Positions 50,659 through 63,663 are shown, counted from the stretch's first letter. The stretch is DNA of 64,000 nt from Siphlonurus alternatus (GCA_949825025.1 OX463784.1:12037283-12101282), one strand, 5' to 3'. Made by a program: numbers and translations. Notes: a model not told the origin generated them from the sequence alone.

Positions 50659-53600
50659 ATGTCGAGTCTTACCATGAAGTCTCTGCTGCTGTCCGTCCTT
50701 GTCTTCACCTTGGTAAGTCCTTGAGGATTTGGTGATCAAACGGTCCGAGTTGTAATAAATTTCATCATAATTACTTTTAATCAAGTAGCCCTGGATAGTT
50801 GAAAAATTTCGTCTTCAACTAATCCTTTACACGTCTAAACCTAATCTTTTTACCTCTAAAATGGGGTGGTATTCACGAAGAGTTAAGGAGCGTTTTAGGG
50901 AGAGAAATTTTAAGAAGCGTTTTTTATACCAGGTAACAGGTAAGAAAAACGCTTCAAAAAATCTCTCTTCCTAAAATGCTACTTTACTCTTCGTGAATAC
51001 CACCCTAAGCTTTTTATATCTTCTTAGCTCAAAGTTAGGATAAAATGGAGACAATATTTCATGCTCAAGAAGAGAAAAAAAGACGTAATCTCCTCTTTTT
51101 CCCTCTTTTTTTCTCTAAAATGGTGCAAAATAGAAAGGAATTGGACTAGAAGAGAGCTTTAATAGCGAACAAAATATAACATTTATTTTAACTCGGGAGT
51201 CCTATATAAAGTGTCAACGTACAAGTGAATAATCGAATTATTGCAGACCATCACGCCCAGCCTGGAATTTAATGACGAATCTAAAGATGAAAAGACAAAA
51301 GATGTTGAAGGTAAATATTAGTATAATATTTTCTACCTGGGTTTATATTTTAATTCACTTGATTAAAGAAATAAACACAATAAATTTACATGCTAAACAA
51401 ATTCAGAAATTCACCTCATCCTCCTATATATTTTATATATTTTCTTATATTTTGCTTGTTTTTATTATTTAAAGCAATTAAAAATGTCCAGTACTTCCTA
51501 CTCCGAAAAAACAATAATTTAGTTTGTAAGGATTTATTGTTATTATTTTTTTAATATTACCAAATGTTTTAAAATTATTTTTTGATTGATATATTGTAAT
51601 TTATGTACACGATAATTTAAGAATTACGCTATATTTTATGTAAAATATTTAAACCGCTTCATTATTGAATGCACTATATACCAACAAAAATATTTTAAAA
51701 CAGATTCTATACATAATTTAATACAAAATTATAAAAAATATATAAAAATTAGTAATTATTTTTTTCATTAAAATAATTGATTAATTTATTTTTAAAAATC
51801 TTTAATTATATTTTTTACTTTTATTATTTTACACATATTTAATTATAATTTAAATTAACAATATATTTAAAGTATTTTAATATGGTGTACCGATATCGTA
51901 ATAACTTAAAATATTTTCTTATCTTTTACTGAGTCGTCTTTGGGACTAGGTGTGTTTGTGCAAATACTCGAAACTCCCTAATGCTTGCACCTTATATATT
52001 TGAAGCTGAATAATTTAGTGATAGATCATTAACGAAAGACATTTATTAATATCTTGAGTGTACATGTAATTAGCACCACCACATGTTCGAGCAAGGTTAG
52101 TGGGTAATGGACCTGCAGGTTGGGGCTGGTTTCATCAGAAATGGACCAAAACGGGAGAGAAGATGATCCAGGGTCCAGAACCGTACGATTGTAACGCCAT
52201 CTTGATTGAGGTGAGTGAACTAAATACATTGCATGGAGAAAGGTGTGAAAGGTCGAAGACTCTATGTGCAAGATGTTAAATAGTGAAATAGACACAATTA
52301 AACAAGAAAAACTAGTGGTTAAAGGTTGTTTCCTCGATGACAATGTTAGTATAATTATGGTCAATGGGGTACTGACCAAAAAAAAAAGTTTTAAGTTTTT
52401 GTCAATATTTCAAAAGGCACGAGAATTTCATGAAGAACGAGCCCTATTACAGCATTCTACGACAATTTCCTGATTTTATATGAATTTTTAAAACCTCTCA
52501 AAAACGACGACATAGCATTGAATCTTAAATGGGAAAATAGATCAGTTAACGGTATATTGCCAAATCCCATACTTAATATTGAAATGTAACCAAAACTTCA
52601 TTTGCAAGGTTTTTAGGTGCTAGAATCACGATAATGAAGGCTTCAAATTCCCATTTCAATAACTTATCATTTTAGCAATGTTAACTTATGCATTTTCCCA
52701 TTTAAAATTCAATGCTATGACGTCATCAAAAAAAGCTTTAAAAATTCATATAAAATCAGCAAATTGTCGTAGAGTGCTCTAATAGGGCTCGCTCTTCATA
52801 GAATTCACAGTACTTTTTACTAGTATGGCTAACTCAAATACCGGTCAGTACCCCATTTAAAGAACTTCATTTAATTTCGACAACGAATCTCCCCATGACG
52901 TAATTTAATTCGATCGGTACGTGTAAATGTACACTCGTCGCCGTGGAAAGTTTCTCACTTGCAGCCTTGTTAATTAATCACCATGCCATGTGTTATTCTT
53001 ACGGGGTATGGTGATTACAAGACCGCAAAGGAAAATTTTCAGAGGCGACAACTGTACTCCAGTCACTAAATTTCATCAAACCAATATTTGATTGCAGCGT
53101 CTTCGAGCCAAATGCTGCAAAATCCCCGAGTTAATTCCGACTGATATAATGGACAACTGTAACGTTCGAAATGTGTCGGAGACCCACCGTAGGAGATGTG
53201 AGTAATAAACGCACTACAATTTATGACATTAAGCTATATTTTTCTGCAAGTGTGGGATAATTTAGAAATGCAATTTTTGCATAGATAAATTTATCAAAAA
53301 AAGTTCCACAAATACCACGACTTTAAAATTGTCTGCAATAATCATTGCTTTTATATGTTGTAAAACATTGTGACATTTGTTAAAAATTTCAATAATAACT
53401 TTTGGCTCTAAAAAAAATTAAAACTCTATATTAAAGTTGTTAAAAATTTAAATAACTATCTTAATAATCATCTATGAGTGTATTTTATGTATCCTTGTAT
53501 CTTGTATTTTAAACAGGATAAAACAAGTAAATTGAAAGTTAATCTTAATATAGAGAGTACAATGATAGTGAATAATTCTAGTTCGATTTACAGATAAGAC

Positions 53601-56600
53601 CTACAAGCGGGGACCTATGGTAAGTACATACATAATATACTACATATAATCGCAATTTGTAAATAACATTAATAAATTATAATCAGCCATCAGTAACAAT
53701 AATAAAGCTGTTTCACTACCACTTGAATAATCGTTTTTATTAATTGAATTGGTGAAGAATGTATACTAATTAAGTAATTATTATTTCACGCACCATTCTG
53801 TAACTCTATATTTTAAGTTTAAGCAATAATATTTTAATTTATTTTTAAATTATTTTCCACTTTTCAGTGCATGTATGACTGTGCATTTCGTGAAATGAGT
53901 TTTGTGAGTATTGTTTTCATTACTTTATTTTTTTTTATTTATTTATGATAAATTTCTGGATAGTTCATTTTTGAATCGAAACCCTCTTAATGTGCACTCG
54001 TCACCTTTGAAAATTTTCCACTTGCAGCCTTGTTAGTCACCATGCTCTATGTTATTCTTACGGAGCATGGTGGCTGTAAAGAGAAATTTTCTGAGGAGAC
54101 GACTGTACGTATTACATGGTATAATTGTGCTATAAACTCAACAATCAAGGATTTTGATTATTGTAAAGCTTAAAGCCTCCTGAAATATTAAATTTTGTGA
54201 TCTGAAGTGGTGGGTTGTATGATCTTTCTGTTAATATTTCACAACTAAAACATTGTAGCGAGATTTAAATCGCGAGCAATGACCTTTTTGAATGTTTCAC
54301 AATTAATTCCATGATCAGAGAATTTAGTATTTCGTGCTTACTTCCGGTGTCTTTTGTTTGTGGGAGAGTTTTCAACGTTGTATTTTCTATTATTGTGTGA
54401 TTTAGCGAGCTATATTTTTATATTATATACACGTACGCTAATAAACCAATATTCAAGATAGTCTTTATTTAACTACTTGAAAAATTACGTCTTCAACTCA
54501 TCCTTTATACGTCTAAACTTAATCTTATTACGTCTTTTTACCTAAGAAATGCATCTTATTTTTTCCTCGCTCAAAATGAGGATAAAATGAAGACAAAGGG
54601 GGACATTCACTAACAATGTTAAGCACTTTAACCCCCACTTTAGCCTTGATTTTTATCTCTGGTGCTAAATATGGTGCTAACCAATACGCTTAATAAGGTT
54701 AGGCCATGGTTTAGCACCAGGGATAAAAATTGAGGCTAAAATGGGGGTTAAAGTGCTTTGTGAATGCCCCCTATTAATATTTCTAATATTTTATTCTCAA
54801 TTAAAGGAAAGAAGAAATAATCTCGTCCTTTTCCTCCTTTTTTTCTCTAAAATGGTGCAAAATAGGGGGAAATTAAACGAGGAGAACATAATAGCGAATA
54901 AAAGATGAAATTATTAATAAAATTTGGCTGAAATTAATGTCAGTATATTTTTAACTACTGACTTTCAGTAGTTTCGAAAAAATTTCTATGTTTTAACACC
55001 TCAATTATATATCCCAGTGTAAGGATATGCTGAAAAAATAAATTGTGCTGAAAAATAAAAATATGTACTGAAAAAAAATTAATAACCTGAAAAAAATTAA
55101 GGTGAAATTAAAAAGCAAATGAAGAACGCAAACCGTAAATATAATTTAGTCAGCTGCAGTGGAAAATTTTGTGAACGCGATGATGGCGTCATGTCATGAA
55201 ATTGAAGAAAAATGACGAGAAATATCTCTAATTGGTTCAAAAGTTTATAATATTTATATTCACTAAGGTTCAACGATACTTTGTAGCGTATTTCTTTTAA
55301 GAGATCGTGCTATATTAAGAGATGAGATGCAAATTCAGTTACCCAAACCCCCTCCATGCCTGCTGTAGGTTAGTAATTGCTATTAGTATTATAATATCGG
55401 TCTAATTATCAATTAATATTATTTATGTGTTATTTATCACCATTTTTTTCACCGTTTTATTTATTGTTGATAATATTTCTAGCTAATTTTATACTAAAAT
55501 AAAAAAGATCGTATTTATTTTTTTACAATCGAATGATATTACATTAAATTGATGCACCACGGCATAATAAAATTATAATAAGTTAATATATTATCAAATA
55601 TATAGAAATAAAACTTAATTTTGTTGTATAAATTCAAGAATTACATATTTCTGAATTTCGTAAATCGTACATGATTTCAATGTTAAAGAAAACACTGAAA
55701 ATATTTCAGTGCTTGCTACCCACTGAAAATAGGGTGTCAATTGACAGTGGTTTCTAACACCTGAAAACCAACACCTGAATAATATTCAGGGGTATCAATC
55801 CACTGAATATAAGATGTCAATTTCAGTATCAGGAATATACTGACATTCAGCCAAATTTTATTAAGAGTGTGTAATCCACTCGGGTTAACTGTTTTATAAT
55901 ATATAAATTACATGAAAATAAAACAATTTATGGTTAGCCAACAGGCTGTTACCTTTTTATGAATTAAAATATGAATTAAAATTAAAAAAATAATTTTATA
56001 TTCATTAGAGCTTTACAATATAGATGTGTTATTTAAATTGCATAGCTGTTAGCCAGAATTCCTTGAGATTAGGCAATTTGCTCAGCATTTATGTTAAGCG
56101 GGTTACATACTAGACAGGGGCTATTAAAACCAAAACCAATATTTTAATATAATATTATATATTTTTTTTATTTAATTTAATCGTATTTAACACAATGTTA
56201 ATGATAAAGTTTTAATAAAAAATTATTAATATTTGTTATAACAATATTAAAAATACATTTATATGTTTGTTTTTTTTGTTGTTTTAATTAAAGCCAAAGA
56301 GCAAAATGTAAAATCAAATTAGTCCGTCTTATCCAACTACATGTTTTTATTCTCTTAAGTAAAACTGCAAATCATCTTTAAAAGTAAAATTATTGTAAAA
56401 TATATAAAAGGATACTTTATCATGTAATATGAATACGAGTAATGCAGCATTTTTAATCTATTTTATCAAATCCCAATCACATTTCCTTCCTAGTAATTTT
56501 AATACCCCAAACATTCCGAAACCATTAAAATTATGCTACATTTTAAGAACGGGTTAAGCCATGACATTGCAATCCTTTCTGTGACTGAGGTTACAAAATG

Positions 56601-57831
56601 TTACTGTGCAGCTGGAGGCGAGTGAAGAGGAAAACCTGGATCCGTTGATGATTACCACGACGTTCGTACAGATGGCTGGAGACCCCTGGAACCAGCTGGT
56701 CAGAGACGCCGTGGTGTCTTGCATCGCCAGTGAGTGCAGAAGATTTTTACATTAAAACAAGGCTCGGACTGGGTAGCTAGGGGCCATATAGGCATTACAG
56801 GCAGCAGGGGCCACCTGGAAGGAGGCCTGAGGCCACTTTTTGTATGCTTTCTGTGTTAAAAAGTGGAAAAGACAGTCATGGATCCCTGACTTAGCCTTAT
56901 GGCCCAGTCCGAGCCTGATTATTTAACAAGCTGTCTCTGTGAAGTATGGTACCATTTGTACATAATGACTTGTCGAAGATATTAAAAAAAAAAAAAAAAA
57001 AAAATCAACCTTAAAAAAGCAGCAATATATTCATTTAATGATAACGTGTTTTATGAAGATTATTTCAAACATAAATTTTTTTTCTCGTATCATTAGATTA
57101 CTTTGATATTTAGTTATAAGATGTTATAATTTTATGTTGTTTGTGTTTTTGTAATGATTTATGTGACTTTTACTTTACTGTATTGTCACGGAGCGGCTGG
57201 TTGCACCACTCCGTGTGTATCTTGAACGGGACCTTCCCGTGGATGGGGACAAGGATGCAGACTCGATGACTTTGTGGATCCACTTTAATTAATTAATATA
57301 GTAATACATGCGACCGAGCCCGGCAGGGCCGGCCGCAAGGAGTACAATAATTATAAGTATTTGTATTCTCTCAGAGAACCCAGTGACCAAGTCACGGGGT
57401 GGCTTATATAACTCCCAAACGTGAAGTGTCAGCAATACCTGCAGGCCATTGCACTGCCATGCTGATGCGGCGTCTAGACGCATCAGCATTGCGTGCATAA
57501 CCACAGAGCTGCACTTCCGCGTTACTTAATAAATTACTATTATTTTTAACTAAACCGCCACGTGACAGTATGGCCTACAGAATGTAATAAATCTATTTAA
57601 TGTATTTAACATTCAGGGAGGTTCATGGTGTAGTATCGTATAAAACAGACCATTTAAGACTTGCGACTCTAGTATAACTAACTATAATATTATAGTACCA
57701 TGATGATTTGAAAATTTATAACTCAATCTGTCATAAGCAATATACAATTAAATGTCTTTTTTTGGAAGAGGGGTCATATCAGTAAGAGGGATCAAACCAC
57801 ATTTTACATCGCTATTTCTTTCTCTTTCTTT

Positions 57832-57870
<39 letters not shown>

Positions 57871-58675
57871 AAATACGCTGTCTCTGGTACTGGCTGGTAC
57901 ATTTTTTTCCCGTTTTTTTTTATATACTCTTCCTCTTGTATTTTTTTTTTTTGGGGTCATCAAATTTTCAAATTTGAAATTAGAGATATTCCATTTATGA
58001 GGCAGGTATAGGTATGACATGTACTCTACGAACAGATTTCAGGTTGATTTATTATTTGAATTGAATTATTCTTTGCATACTATAGGAATACCTCCTTTAA
58101 AGTCCACTAGCACACCCTAAACAATCTCATTTTGACACTTACAGATGTAACTGCTGGCGTGGTATTGACTTCCTCGGGTCAGAACTGTTCGGTGGCGCCT
58201 CTACTGTTCATGAAGTGTATTAAGAAGATGTTGATTCTGGTAATTGAATCTGCAGTGCGAATTTCCGCGAATTTAAAAGATATTAAATTTCATGGAAAAT
58301 TTAAAAATTAATGTAGAATTTTCACAGAAATGTTTTGTATGCTGAAAGTGTTCTGCTTTTCTTTAAAATTTGTAGTTACATTTCATAGAATATGTTTAGA
58401 ATGTTATTATGTTATACACGTTGTAAATTTTCAGTGTAAATACTCGTTTCTTCTTAAACTATAATATTTAATTCATATTTGTTTTTATTTATTTTCTTTA
58501 GGCTTGTCCATCAGATATTAAGAAAAATAAAGGTATGATTTTTAATTTTTTACTTTTAAATAATATTACATATAAAATAACTTTTATTTTAAAAGTTATT
58601 TATGATTTTTTTAAATAAATTTTATAAAATTTTATTAGTCTTGGGTTTTGGGTCACAAATATTTGTACTTTATGT

Positions 58676-58713
<38 letters not shown>

Positions 58714-61565
58714 ATATTAAAAAACTTGAATTTTTTTTAATCAATGTACTCTATTCGTCGTCCTGCATGTTGGATATTTTGATTATTTTGACTTAAAATG
58801 TATTACAAATTTAATGAAAAGATGGAATGGTATTTTTTTTTTTTTTATTTATATTCTTCAAAAAAAACTCGGTTCAATTCAATTGGATTCTGAAATGTCT
58901 ATGTTGGTAGAGCAATAAAATTCTCATTTCTGATATGAGAAACAGCAAATAAATTTCACTGGAATGTTCTTATTTTTTTAGGGTAAGATAACGCCACCAA
59001 TGTTAAAAAAAAATCCCTCACACGAAAATTATGAAGAAAAATCAAATATTAGGTACACAAAAACGATATAGTTTTTTAGTTATGAATTTTTAAAGTTGAC
59101 TAATTTAACATGGAAGTTTCATTTCTTAATGTTAAAGAAGTTAACTTTATAAAAATTCATAACTCAAAAACTAGATCGTATTTGTATACCTGATATTTTA
59201 GCTACTGATAGGGGGTGTAGAGGAGAACATTTTAAATTTAAATTTTTTTCAAAATTTTCGTGTGAGGGATTTTTTTTAAATATTGGCTGCGTTATCTTAC
59301 CCTTGTAACACCTACAAAATAGAGAGGAAAGACACTGTTTTGAGAGTTAAATATTTGCATGAAAATGACGTAACAACAAATTTGATGGTGTTAGAAGGTT
59401 CAACAAAATCTGCAAAAATTACCACATAACTCGAGGTCCGGCCTCTATCCTAATTTTTGCAATAAAAAAAAATCATGTAGCCTGAGTTAAAATAAATTTA
59501 TCTTTTATTCGTTCTCTTCTTTTTTTAATTCCCTCCTATTTTAGACGAGATTACGTATTTTTTCCTCTTATTGAGTATAAAACGTTAGAAATATTATCTC
59601 TATTTCATTCTTACTTTAAGCGAAGAGGAATTAATAAATAATAAATGTGTTTTAGCTAAAAAATATTATGTTCAGACGTGTAAAGGATGAGTTGAAGACG
59701 GCAATTCTTCAACTAGGGGGTTGTTAAACACCCTTGTTCTTCCAGATGAGGACTGCCCCAAGGACCTCGAGCGACTTGAGGGGTGCGACCCCTTCCTGCT
59801 TTTTCACCACAACTCCACCATGGCCAAGCTAATGCTGAGACACCATCATGAGATGGAGACGGAGCGACCGAGGTACTCGGAGTCTCTCCCGCGACCCACC
59901 CCCTGGAGCAGACCCACCGTGGTGGTCACTGACAGACCGAGGTTCAGCACGGTCAAGGGTGAAGAACAACCCAGCTGGAGGGATGGAGAACAGAGCACCA
60001 CCGTGAGTCAATGTAGAGGGGACATTGAAAAGTTTAATTGTTGAACCATACCATTAAGAAACCATATCATTAAGAAGTTAGGCAGCTTGTTTATCCTACG
60101 TTGATTTGATTTCGATTTTGATAAAGCGCCTGGCCTCATAACGCAATAATTTGCCTAGTCGGCCATGCAGTCCCTTTTATCGCTGCTACATATGGAACAA
60201 TTGCTATACATATTGCTACATTTGAAGTTGAGGAAGTTACAGACAAAAAAAAAAAAAAAGACTGCAGAATGAAATTTCAATTATAAGCAAACAGTTTTAA
60301 TTACTTGAGAAACACTTAAATTGTTACAAAGTAGCATCTTTTATCAATCATTTTTTTCTTTGTAGTTCTCTTATTTCTTTCAGACAGTTACTTATTATTT
60401 TCTTTTTCCAAGTTCTTCTACTTCAATTATATGATAAATATTTTGGTGTCTATATTTTGCCTGAAATAATAGTATCATTTTTAATGTATAAATAATGAAT
60501 TCTTGTAATTATTCTTTATATTTCTCGTATAAACTTTTGATTATAATAAATTATTTCCAGAGGGCCTCAAATGACAACTGGCAAAATGATCAAAAACAAA
60601 CCAAGCATGGAACAGATTATGTGGAACAAATTTCAACTACAGAACAAACAAATAGGAACAAAGAGGCAGAACCAAACCAGCAAAGTTCATCTACCTTTAA
60701 TTCTCGAGGAACTATGGAACGTTCCAATACGGAACAAACTGCAGAATCAAGATCTAATACACAAAATGTACCTGCAGGTAATACAAGGAACAAAGATACG
60801 GAAGATGCAGAAGATTCAAGATTTTCATTTGATTCTCGTGGTACCACGGAACGTTTAATTTTGAACAAAGATATGGAAGAAACAGAAGATTCAAGATCTT
60901 CGTTTGATTCACGTGGTACCACGGAACGTACAACGTGGAAAAAAGATACGGAACGAACAGAGAACTCTTATGATTCACGTGGTACCACGGAACGTACAAT
61001 GTGGAACAAAGATACGGAACTAACAGAGAACTCCTATGATTTACGTAGTACCACAGAACGTAAATATTCCAGTAAAAATAACGATAGAAGTACGAATATT
61101 TATTCTCGTAAGGAATTCACAACTACGGAACAAAATAATTACAGAGCAAGTACTAAGGAACAAACGGAACGTATTGATAAAGGATCTTACACTACAGAAC
61201 GTAATAATAATAGGCGGGATACTACAGAACAGAATGAATATACGGAACGTGAACAGACTAAAAAACAATATGATTCTAAACAAAATGCACAAACAAATAA
61301 AGAAGAAAATGAAAATAAAAATCAATTTACAGTTGAACCTGATTTTATGGTGCAAATAAAAGGTCCTAAGGTGAAACAGGCTGATATAAAGAACCAAGAG
61401 ATAGCAGAACGGAAGAACAAAGGCAGAACAACAGAGTCTTCAGAATGGAAAGATTGGAGTGAGGAAACTGAGGTTACAAGGCCGACAGAAGATACCACAA
61501 AATGGGCCCAAATGAGTGTCAGAAGAAACTATTTATTACCTAAATTTGTACTTAAAAGAAATTAG
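50659..61565 (+). CDS. Plus-C odorant-binding-protein-like with about 400-residue repetitive C-terminal tail (OBP-C), complete, 11 exons
   Basis: Predicted 625 aa. Exons: 50659-50712, 51247-51310, 52119-52210, 53098-53197, 53594-53619, 53868-53903, 56612-56729, 58145-58239, 58502-58532, 59746-60002, 60561-61565. Signal peptide MSSLTMKSLLLSVLVFTL; an in-frame ATG five codons later could also serve. Core: YDC, AKCCKIPELIPTDIMDNC, CMYDC, C4 43 residues later, C-x9-C-x8-CP, DEDC...GCDPFLL. Where OBP-A ends (CDPLLL, stop) this gene continues: 66 residues rich in Pro/Arg/His, then a 334-residue final exon rich in Glu, Thr, Arg, Asn, Gln and Asp. That exon has repeats of DSRGTTER spaced 75, 66 and 66 bp (60831-61061) and many TTEQ/TTER motifs. 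The tail has no hydrophobic segment. Two N-glycosylation sequons are visible (NCS near the fifth core cysteine, NST after CDPFLL). A short N-terminal region replaces the linker of its neighbours and no tetrabasic site was seen. Confidence 0.86.
50799..51175 (+). mobile_element. Dispersed repeat family C, copy 3 (interrupted)
   Basis: TTTCGTCTTCAACTAATCCT and TTACACGTCTAAACCTAATC at the left; AATCTCCTCTTTTTCCCTC and TTAATAGCGAACAAAATAT at the right; foldback family F inserted at 50865-51005. Confidence 0.65.
50865..51005. mobile_element. Short foldback family F-like, copy 4, nested in repeat family C
   Basis: GGGTGGTATTCACGAAGAGT / ACTCTTCGTGAATACCACCC with GAAGCGTTTTT inner pair. Intron 1 of OBP-C. 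Confidence 0.8.
52360..52858. mobile_element. Foldback element of about 500 bp (intron 3 of OBP-C)
   Basis: Ends AATGGGGTACTGACC / GGTCAGTACCCCATT. Inverse pairs ATTCTACGACAATTTCCTGA / GCAAATTGTCGTAGAGTGC and AGCATTGAATCTTAAATGGG / CCCATTTAAAATTCAATGC. Confidence 0.75.
52928..53057. mobile_element. Short palindromic element, copy 1 (before OBP-C exon 4)
   Basis: TACACTCGTCGCC / GGCGACAACTGTA ends; inner AATCACCATGCCATG / TATGGTGATTA. Ends about 40 bp before the acceptor of exon 4. Confidence 0.65.
53991..54104. mobile_element. Short palindromic element, copy 2 (intron 6 of OBP-C)
   Basis: TGCACTCGTCACC / GGAGACGACTGTA; shares CACTTGCAGCCTTGTTA and TGTTATTCTTACGG with copy 1. Confidence 0.65.
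54474..54905 (+). mobile_element. Dispersed repeat family C, copy 4 (interrupted)
   Basis: TTGAAAAATTACGTCTTCAA, CTCATCCTTTATACGTCTAA at the left; ACATAATAGCGAATAAAAGA at the right; foldback family F inserted at 54598-54771. Confidence 0.65.
54598..54771. mobile_element. Short foldback family F, copy 5, nested in repeat family C
   Basis: GGGGGACATTCAC / GTGAATGCCCCC ends; arms AGCACTTTAACCCCCACTTT / AAATGGGGGTTAAAGTGCTT. Intron 6 of OBP-C. Confidence 0.8.
56759..56917. mobile_element. MITE with AGGCTCGGACTGGG ends
   Basis: Inverted ends AAGGCTCGGACTGGG / CCCAGTCCGAGCCT around a 159-bp GC-richer body. It starts about 30 bp after OBP-C exon 7. Confidence 0.75.
57184..57567. mobile_element. 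Solo LTR, 384 bp, with 4-bp target duplication
   Basis: Starts TGTCACGG, ends CCACGTGACA (TG...CA with a 7-bp inverted end). Flanked by GTAT at 57180-57183 and 57568-57571. More GC-rich than its surroundings, with a TATATAA box near 57403 and AATAAA near 57527 on the plus strand. No internal retroviral region is present. In intron 7 of OBP-C. Confidence 0.8.
58979..59303. mobile_element. Foldback MITE family B-like copy 3 (intron 9 of OBP-C)
   Basis: Ends AGGGTAAGATAACGCC / GGCTGCGTTATCTTACCC with inner CCCTCACACGAAAATT in inverse orientation. Shares only the terminal motif with copies 1 and 2. Confidence 0.65.
59495..59715 (-). mobile_element. Dispersed repeat family C, copy 5
   Basis: Reverse copy ending CAGACGTGTAAAGGATGAGT, TGAAGACGGCAATTCTTCAA. 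It ends only 30 bp before OBP-C exon 10. Confidence 0.65.
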
Positions 61566-63480
61566 TTTGGAACGTGTCATGAAATAGATATGCAATCTTA
61601 ATTCACTGGAAGTGCAAATTAATTCATAAACTGCAATTTCTAGTGCCTTGCTTGCTACCCACACCCCACTACTTGTAATACTGTGTGTACCTTAGGTGAA
61701 ATAATAAAATAAATAAGATGTAGTAATGATCATTATCGTACAGAATATGTTTTAAATAATTGCATCTAAATATTCTCATATATGGTGAACATCATTTTAT
61801 TAGTCAGCTCACTAGTAACACTAACATGAACCTAATCGGCAACTGATTAATGTTTCATCTTTTAGTTGTACATAATTTTTATTCATTAAAAAATATTTTA
61901 TTAACAATTAAAATCATATTAAATGTGTATTATTTAAAATATTAACACAAAATTTTAAAAATCAGTTATTTTATTTAAAAAATAATAATTTAGTTAATTA
62001 ATTATTTCATTGAAAAAACTGAACTTTTATTCAGTAAATAAAAAGTAAAACATCGATCTGTTTTTTTTTTTTTTACAAATATGTTTCATATTTTTATTAA
62101 CAATTATTACATAACATTATTTTAATACTAAATAGTTACAATTTTACTGTAAATTAAGGAAAAATATATTAAAAAATGTGTATCAGAATTATAACATTAA
62201 AATTTTTGCTTCGTCTTCAAAGAAATTAGACTACATTTGATATCACGAAACAAAGTTAATTATTAATCTCAGTTGATTAAGATCTTGCATTCAGCCTCCT
62301 TGAATTCAACAAGACTTGCAGGGGACTAAACTCGATAATTGGTATACAAAATAAATATTTAAATAGTCTGTTAGTTGCAAAAACCCTCCTTCCATTTTCG
62401 ATAAGGTTCATACTTTATTGATAAGCAAGTGAGCAACAAACCATCTTGTTTTTGAAACTGGCAGAAAAATTGAAGCGGGTTTATCTCATTAGTTTTGTGT
62501 AAATTGAGGTAAAAATTAAACGTAGGCCTTATTTGATGAAAAATAATTGGATTCTGTGTGATTCTAAAGTGGTGCGTAAACAGTGTGATTATACTAATTT
62601 AACCATTGCATTACCATGGAAGCTATATAAATTAAATTTTTAAATAGACTAATAAACATATACTAATAGTACACAAAATTAACACCAGAAAAACCTGATA
62701 AATTAATTTAATTAAAGTATATTTAACAGGTATTTTAATTCTTGTTAGAAATATACATCAAATTTGGAAATTTTATTTACCATAAATAAAAATTCAATGT
62801 AGTTTAAATAATATAAGTGAAAGTAAATTTTTAGGCTAAATACATTATAAAATACAATTTATGTAAAAATAAATAAACAATTTAGTATTTTATTGAAGTT
62901 TGGAAAAACTGTTTTATTAAATAATTCTTAATTAAACAATATTTCTAATTACTTAGAAAGCATGAATATGTCAAGGAGAAAATTATTTGTGGGAAAACTC
63001 CCTACTTCGTTAATATATACTTTGGAGTATGTAATATTATAATATAATTACAAAAATATAAATTCATTTGCAAATTTCTAACTTCCATCTTAATTAAGTT
63101 TTACTTTGCAAGTCTGGATTTCAATAGAAAATTAAATAACAATTAAGACAGCTAAAATTCAAGATAGTTTGTCAAGTTAACACCCCCTACATAGCATTTA
63201 GCTTAGAATTACATTATATTATATATATTATATAATATATGGAATTACTTTTAATTAATTCCAAGTAATATCTTTCTTCAATGGAATTCAATTAAGAATT
63301 AAAACATGTTAAACATTTTTTCAAAAAGAACATTCTCTAAAAAAAGTGAACATTCAAGTTTCTAAGAAAAACAAACATCAAACATTGCATAATAAAAAAT
63401 AATAAAAGTGCAATGATTCTAAGAATTTTTTTTCCTTTCTTAAATAGTTCCATATTTCTCCACTAAAATATAGCGCCACA
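61566..63480. other. Gap between OBP-C and the TipE/TEH gene
   Basis: Polyadenylation signals at 61703, then about 1.7 kb of extremely AT-rich sequence with no open frame or repeat family that I can support, up to the core promoter at 63481. Confidence 0.6.
61703..61708 (+). other. Polyadenylation signal of OBP-C
   Basis: AATAAA 138 nt after the stop codon, followed by overlapping AATAAA copies and a T-rich tract further on. Confidence 0.5.
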
Positions 63481-63516
63481 TATAAAGTTTCCCTGTTCAT
63501 TGAGGAGCATTCAGTC
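63481..63516 (+). promoter_or_regulatory. Core promoter (TATA box plus initiator) of the TipE/TEH gene
   Basis: TATAAAG at 63481-63487 and the arthropod initiator TCAGTC at 63511-63516 are spaced so that the initiator A (63513) lies about 32 nt after the first T of the TATA box, the expected distance. It predicts an unspliced 5' UTR of about 150 nt before the ATG at 63664. Confidence 0.6.
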
Positions 63517-63663
63517 TAGATCGGGGCGTGAACACGTTAACATGTGCCTATATGAGCTGATATTAACATCGAATTATTAAAAAATAATAATATACATTAT
63601 AATTATACTTAATTTATCATTAGTGCCTCAAATATTTATTTTTTAATTTATAAAGGAAAAAAA

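Noticed and set aside
57748..58020. Lys-rich 90-codon frame
   Set aside because: Translation of a long T-run on the plus strand, with no context.
60571..61397. Several open frames opposite or shifted against the OBP-C tail
   Set aside because: Shadows of the A-rich repetitive last exon; the chosen frame is the only one continuous with the OBP core and open for 335 codons.
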